The position numbers and the translations under genes were made by a program. Shown in pieces: positions 62,062-64,000 of a stretch of 64,000 nucleotides of DNA. Numbering within the stretch: the stretch's first letter is position 1; every line of letters begins with the position of its first letter. The DNA is from Anaerocaecibacter muris (GTDB lineage: Bacteria > Bacillota > Clostridia > Christensenellales > Pumilibacteraceae): NCBI RefSeq assembly GCF_943192945.1, contig NZ_CALPCE010000003.1:186001-250000 (forward strand). The letters are read 5' to 3'. Under the pieces are notes generated by a model that was not told the DNA's origin, did no database searches, and was given only the letters and a program-made list of their open reading frames with translations.

Positions 62062-63471
62062 ATGGTACGCACACGTTTTGCGCCCAGCCCGACGGGGTAT
62101 CTTCATATCGGCGGGTTGCGCACCGCGCTCTACGCCTATCTTTTCGCCAAAAAGCACGACGGGAAATTCATACTCCGCATAGAGGACACCGACCAAACCC
62201 GCGAAGTCGAGGGCGCGGTCGATATTATAATTTCCGCGCTCGACAAGGCGGGTATTCATTACGACGAAGGTCCTATCGTCGGCGGCGAATACGGTCCGTA
62301 TGTGCAGTCGCAACGCAAAGACATATATTTGAAGTACGCGCAAAAACTGCTCGACAGCGGCGACGCGTATTGCTGTTTTTGCACGAAAGAACGGCTTGCC
62401 GAAATGCACGAAAAAGGCGCGACCAAGTACGACAAGAGCTGTTTGCATTTGTCCAAAGCGGAAGTGCAAGAACGCATTGCGCGCGGCGAGCCTTACGTTA
62501 TTCGTCAAAATATTCCCGAGAGCGGAACTTCCACCTATCACGACGAAGTGTTCGGCGACGTCACGGTCGATTTCAAAGACCTCGAGGACAATATTCTTAT
62601 CAAGTCCGACGGCATGCCGACTTACAACTTTGCAAACGTAATCGACGATCATCTGATGGGCATAACCCACTGTATTCGCGGCGTGGAATATTTGATGTCC
62701 ACCCCCAAATACAACCTGTTGTACGACGCGTTGGGCTGGGAACGCCCCGTGTATATTCACTTGCAACCGATAATGCGCGACAGCCAACACAAATTGAGCA
62801 AGCGCGACGGCGACGCGGGCTTCGAGGACTTTTTGCGCAAGGGCTTTTTACCGCACACGATCGTCAATTATATAGCGCTCCTCGGCTGGAATCCCAAGGA
62901 CAACAACGAAAAAATGTCCATGAACGAGCTTGTCGAAAAATTTTCGATAGAGGGCTTGCAAAAATCGTCCTCGATTTTCGACGAAGTAAAAATGCGCTGG
63001 CTCAATTCGCTGTATATAAAAGAAATGCCCGCCGCACAGTTCCACGCCGCGGCGACGCCGTTCTACAACGAATACTATCCGAACAGAAACATAGACTATG
63101 CGTATCTATCGGAACTGTTGCAATCGCGCGTCGAAACCCTGTCCGACATAAAAGACCGCGCTGCGTTCTTGGACGCGTTCGACAACTTCGACAAAGAACT
63201 GTTTGTCAATAAAAAATGGAAGACCACTATCGACATGGCGCGCGAGCTGATAGACGATTGTATCGCTTGTACAAACGCCGACGACCTAAATGCCGCGCTC
63301 GACGCGCTTGCCGAGCGCAAGGCTCTTAAAAAAGGTCAAGTGCTGTGGATATACAGAATAGCGGTGACGGGCGCGGCGGCGACCCCCGGCGGCGGCGCGG
63401 AAATGGTGCGGCTGTTCGGAAAAACCGAAGCGTTGCGCAGACTTGAAGCAGTCAAAAACATGCTCGGTTAA
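62062..63471 (+). CDS. gltX: Glutamate-tRNA ligase
   Basis: 469 residues, class I synthetase. It charges tRNA-Glu and, in many Bacillota, also tRNA-Gln for later amidation. HIGH-type motif HIGGLRTALYAYLF at about 12-25, KMSKS-type motif KLSKRDGD in the middle, and zinc-loop region AYCCFCTKE. The C-terminal helical anticodon-binding domain ends FGKTEALRRLEAVKNML. An AAGGAG ribosome-binding site lies 8 nt upstream. It is divergent from the dipeptidase gene and followed by ridA after 27 bp. Confidence 0.98.
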   Translation: MVRTRFAPSPTGYLHIGGLRTALYAYLFAKKHDGKFILRIEDTDQTREVEGAVDIIISALDKAGIHYDEGPIVGGEYGPYVQSQRKDIYLKYAQKLLDSGDAYCCFCTKERLAEMHEKGATKYDKSCLHLSKAEVQERIARGEPYVIRQNIPESGTSTYHDEVFGDVTVDFKDLEDNILIKSDGMPTYNFANVIDDHLMGITHCIRGVEYLMSTPKYNLLYDALGWERPVYIHLQPIMRDSQHKLSKRDGDAGFEDFLRKGFLPHTIVNYIALLGWNPKDNNEKMSMNELVEKFSIEGLQKSSSIFDEVKMRWLNSLYIKEMPAAQFHAAATPFYNEYYPNRNIDYAYLSELLQSRVETLSDIKDRAAFLDAFDNFDKELFVNKKWKTTIDMARELIDDCIACTNADDLNAALDALAERKALKKGQVLWIYRIAVTGAAATPGGGAEMVRLFGKTEALRRLEAVKNMLG

Positions 63472-63498
63472 ACTATATATAAATAAAGGGAGAACATT

Positions 63499-63891
63499 AT
63501 GCGCAAAACCGAAATAGCGACCGAAAACGCGCCCCAAGCGATAGGTCCGTACTCACAGGCGATTGCCGTCGGCAAAACGCTGTACTGCTCGGGGCAAATC
63601 CCAATAAATCCCGCAACGGGCAATATAGAAAGTACGGATATAACGGAGCAAACGCACCGCGCATTGAACAACGTGCACGCCGTTCTCGCGGCGGCGGGCG
63701 CGGATATGAACGACGTCGTAAAGACGACGGTGTACTTGACCGACCTTAACGATTTTGCAACCGTAAATGCGATATACGGCGAATATTTTGAAAAGCCCTA
63801 CCCCGCGCGCAGTTGCGTACAGGTCGCGGCTTTGCCTAAAAACGCCAAAATCGAAATCGAGGTCACGGCGAGATTGCGCGACAAACTTTAA
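63499..63891 (+). CDS. ridA: RidA-family reactive-enamine/imine deaminase
   Basis: 130 residues, standard length. RidA proteins hydrolyse reactive 2-aminoacrylate-type enamines and imines, protecting PLP enzymes. Visible signature: NAPQAIGPYSQAIAVGKTLYCSGQIPINP at the N-terminus and PARSCVQVAALPKNAKIEIEVTA at the C-terminus, with the Arg that holds the substrate carboxylate in PARSCV. GGGAG ribosome-binding site. Probably co-transcribed with gltX (27-bp gap). No gene is seen from 63892 to the window end. Confidence 0.97.
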   Translation: MRKTEIATENAPQAIGPYSQAIAVGKTLYCSGQIPINPATGNIESTDITEQTHRALNNVHAVLAAAGADMNDVVKTTVYLTDLNDFATVNAIYGEYFEKPYPARSCVQVAALPKNAKIEIEVTARLRDKL

Positions 63892-64000
63892 TACAAACCA
63901 TATTTATATAAAGAAACTTTTTAAAAAACGCACCGTTTAAAGGGAACTTCACGTAGGGAATTGAAAAAACTAATATTTTATTGATACGCTTTCAGATTAT

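Overview
The window looks like a chromosomal segment of a Bacillota bacterium, probably an uncultured gut-type clostridium. The grounds are the standard genetic code, the rpsL-rpsG-fusA-tuf and gyrB-gyrA blocks, lipoprotein-type solute-binding proteins with MalFG-type permeases, a Spo0A-C-like protein, and strong sigma-A promoters (TTGACA-17-TATAAT types) before many genes. Most of the window is GC-rich; the 3.9-4.8 kb, 46-48.4 kb and 56.9-59.5 kb stretches are clearly AT-richer and look like accessory DNA.

Layout. 0-8 kb: 5' part of tex, glpK, a MATE transporter, an orphan membrane-anchored protein, a J-domain/coiled-coil/Sel1 protein, and ppa with a GNAT gene. 8.3-23.7 kb: a glycan-use cluster read leftwards (GH2 enzyme, two sugar permeases, a TIM-barrel-like lipoprotein, a solute-binding lipoprotein, a 1573-residue repeat lipoprotein), then an ADP-ribosylglycohydrolase and an SGNH hydrolase, with a divergent ArsR-type regulator; no transport ATPase is present. 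24-33 kb: gyrA, gyrB, a DJ-1 protein, the TldD/TldE pair and thiN. 33.6-36.3 kb: a surface GH13 amylase. 36.5-40.6 kb: a MarR-controlled heterodimeric ABC exporter. 40.7-45.9 kb: a two-component system with an FtsX-type ABC transporter. 46-48.4 kb: a toxin/immunity-like cluster with a duplicated gene broken by one stop codon. 48.6-53.6 kb: the str operon. 54-64 kb: a small divergent regulatory switch, mgtC-like and grpB-like genes, an AT-rich island, tRNA-Met with tandem 190-bp repeats, a thioredoxin, an M20 dipeptidase, gltX and ridA.

The most unusual signals are these. (1) Two 161-bp fully foldable elements start 3-4 nt after the rpsL and rpsG stop codons; their stems differ in sequence but still pair. 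(2) A convergent AT-rich gene pair, membrane-anchored protein plus spermidine-synthase-fold protein, lies between perfect 29-bp inverted repeats that form both 5' leaders. (3) Several strong promoters place +1 on or next to the start codon, which predicts leaderless mRNAs, including both arms of a repressor switch at 54.2 kb. (4) A tandem two-hairpin motif lies at 10.8-11.06 kb. (5) A tRNA-Met tail and terminator are mirrored in tandem repeats.

All calls come from reading the sequence and recalled family knowledge; no database search was run.
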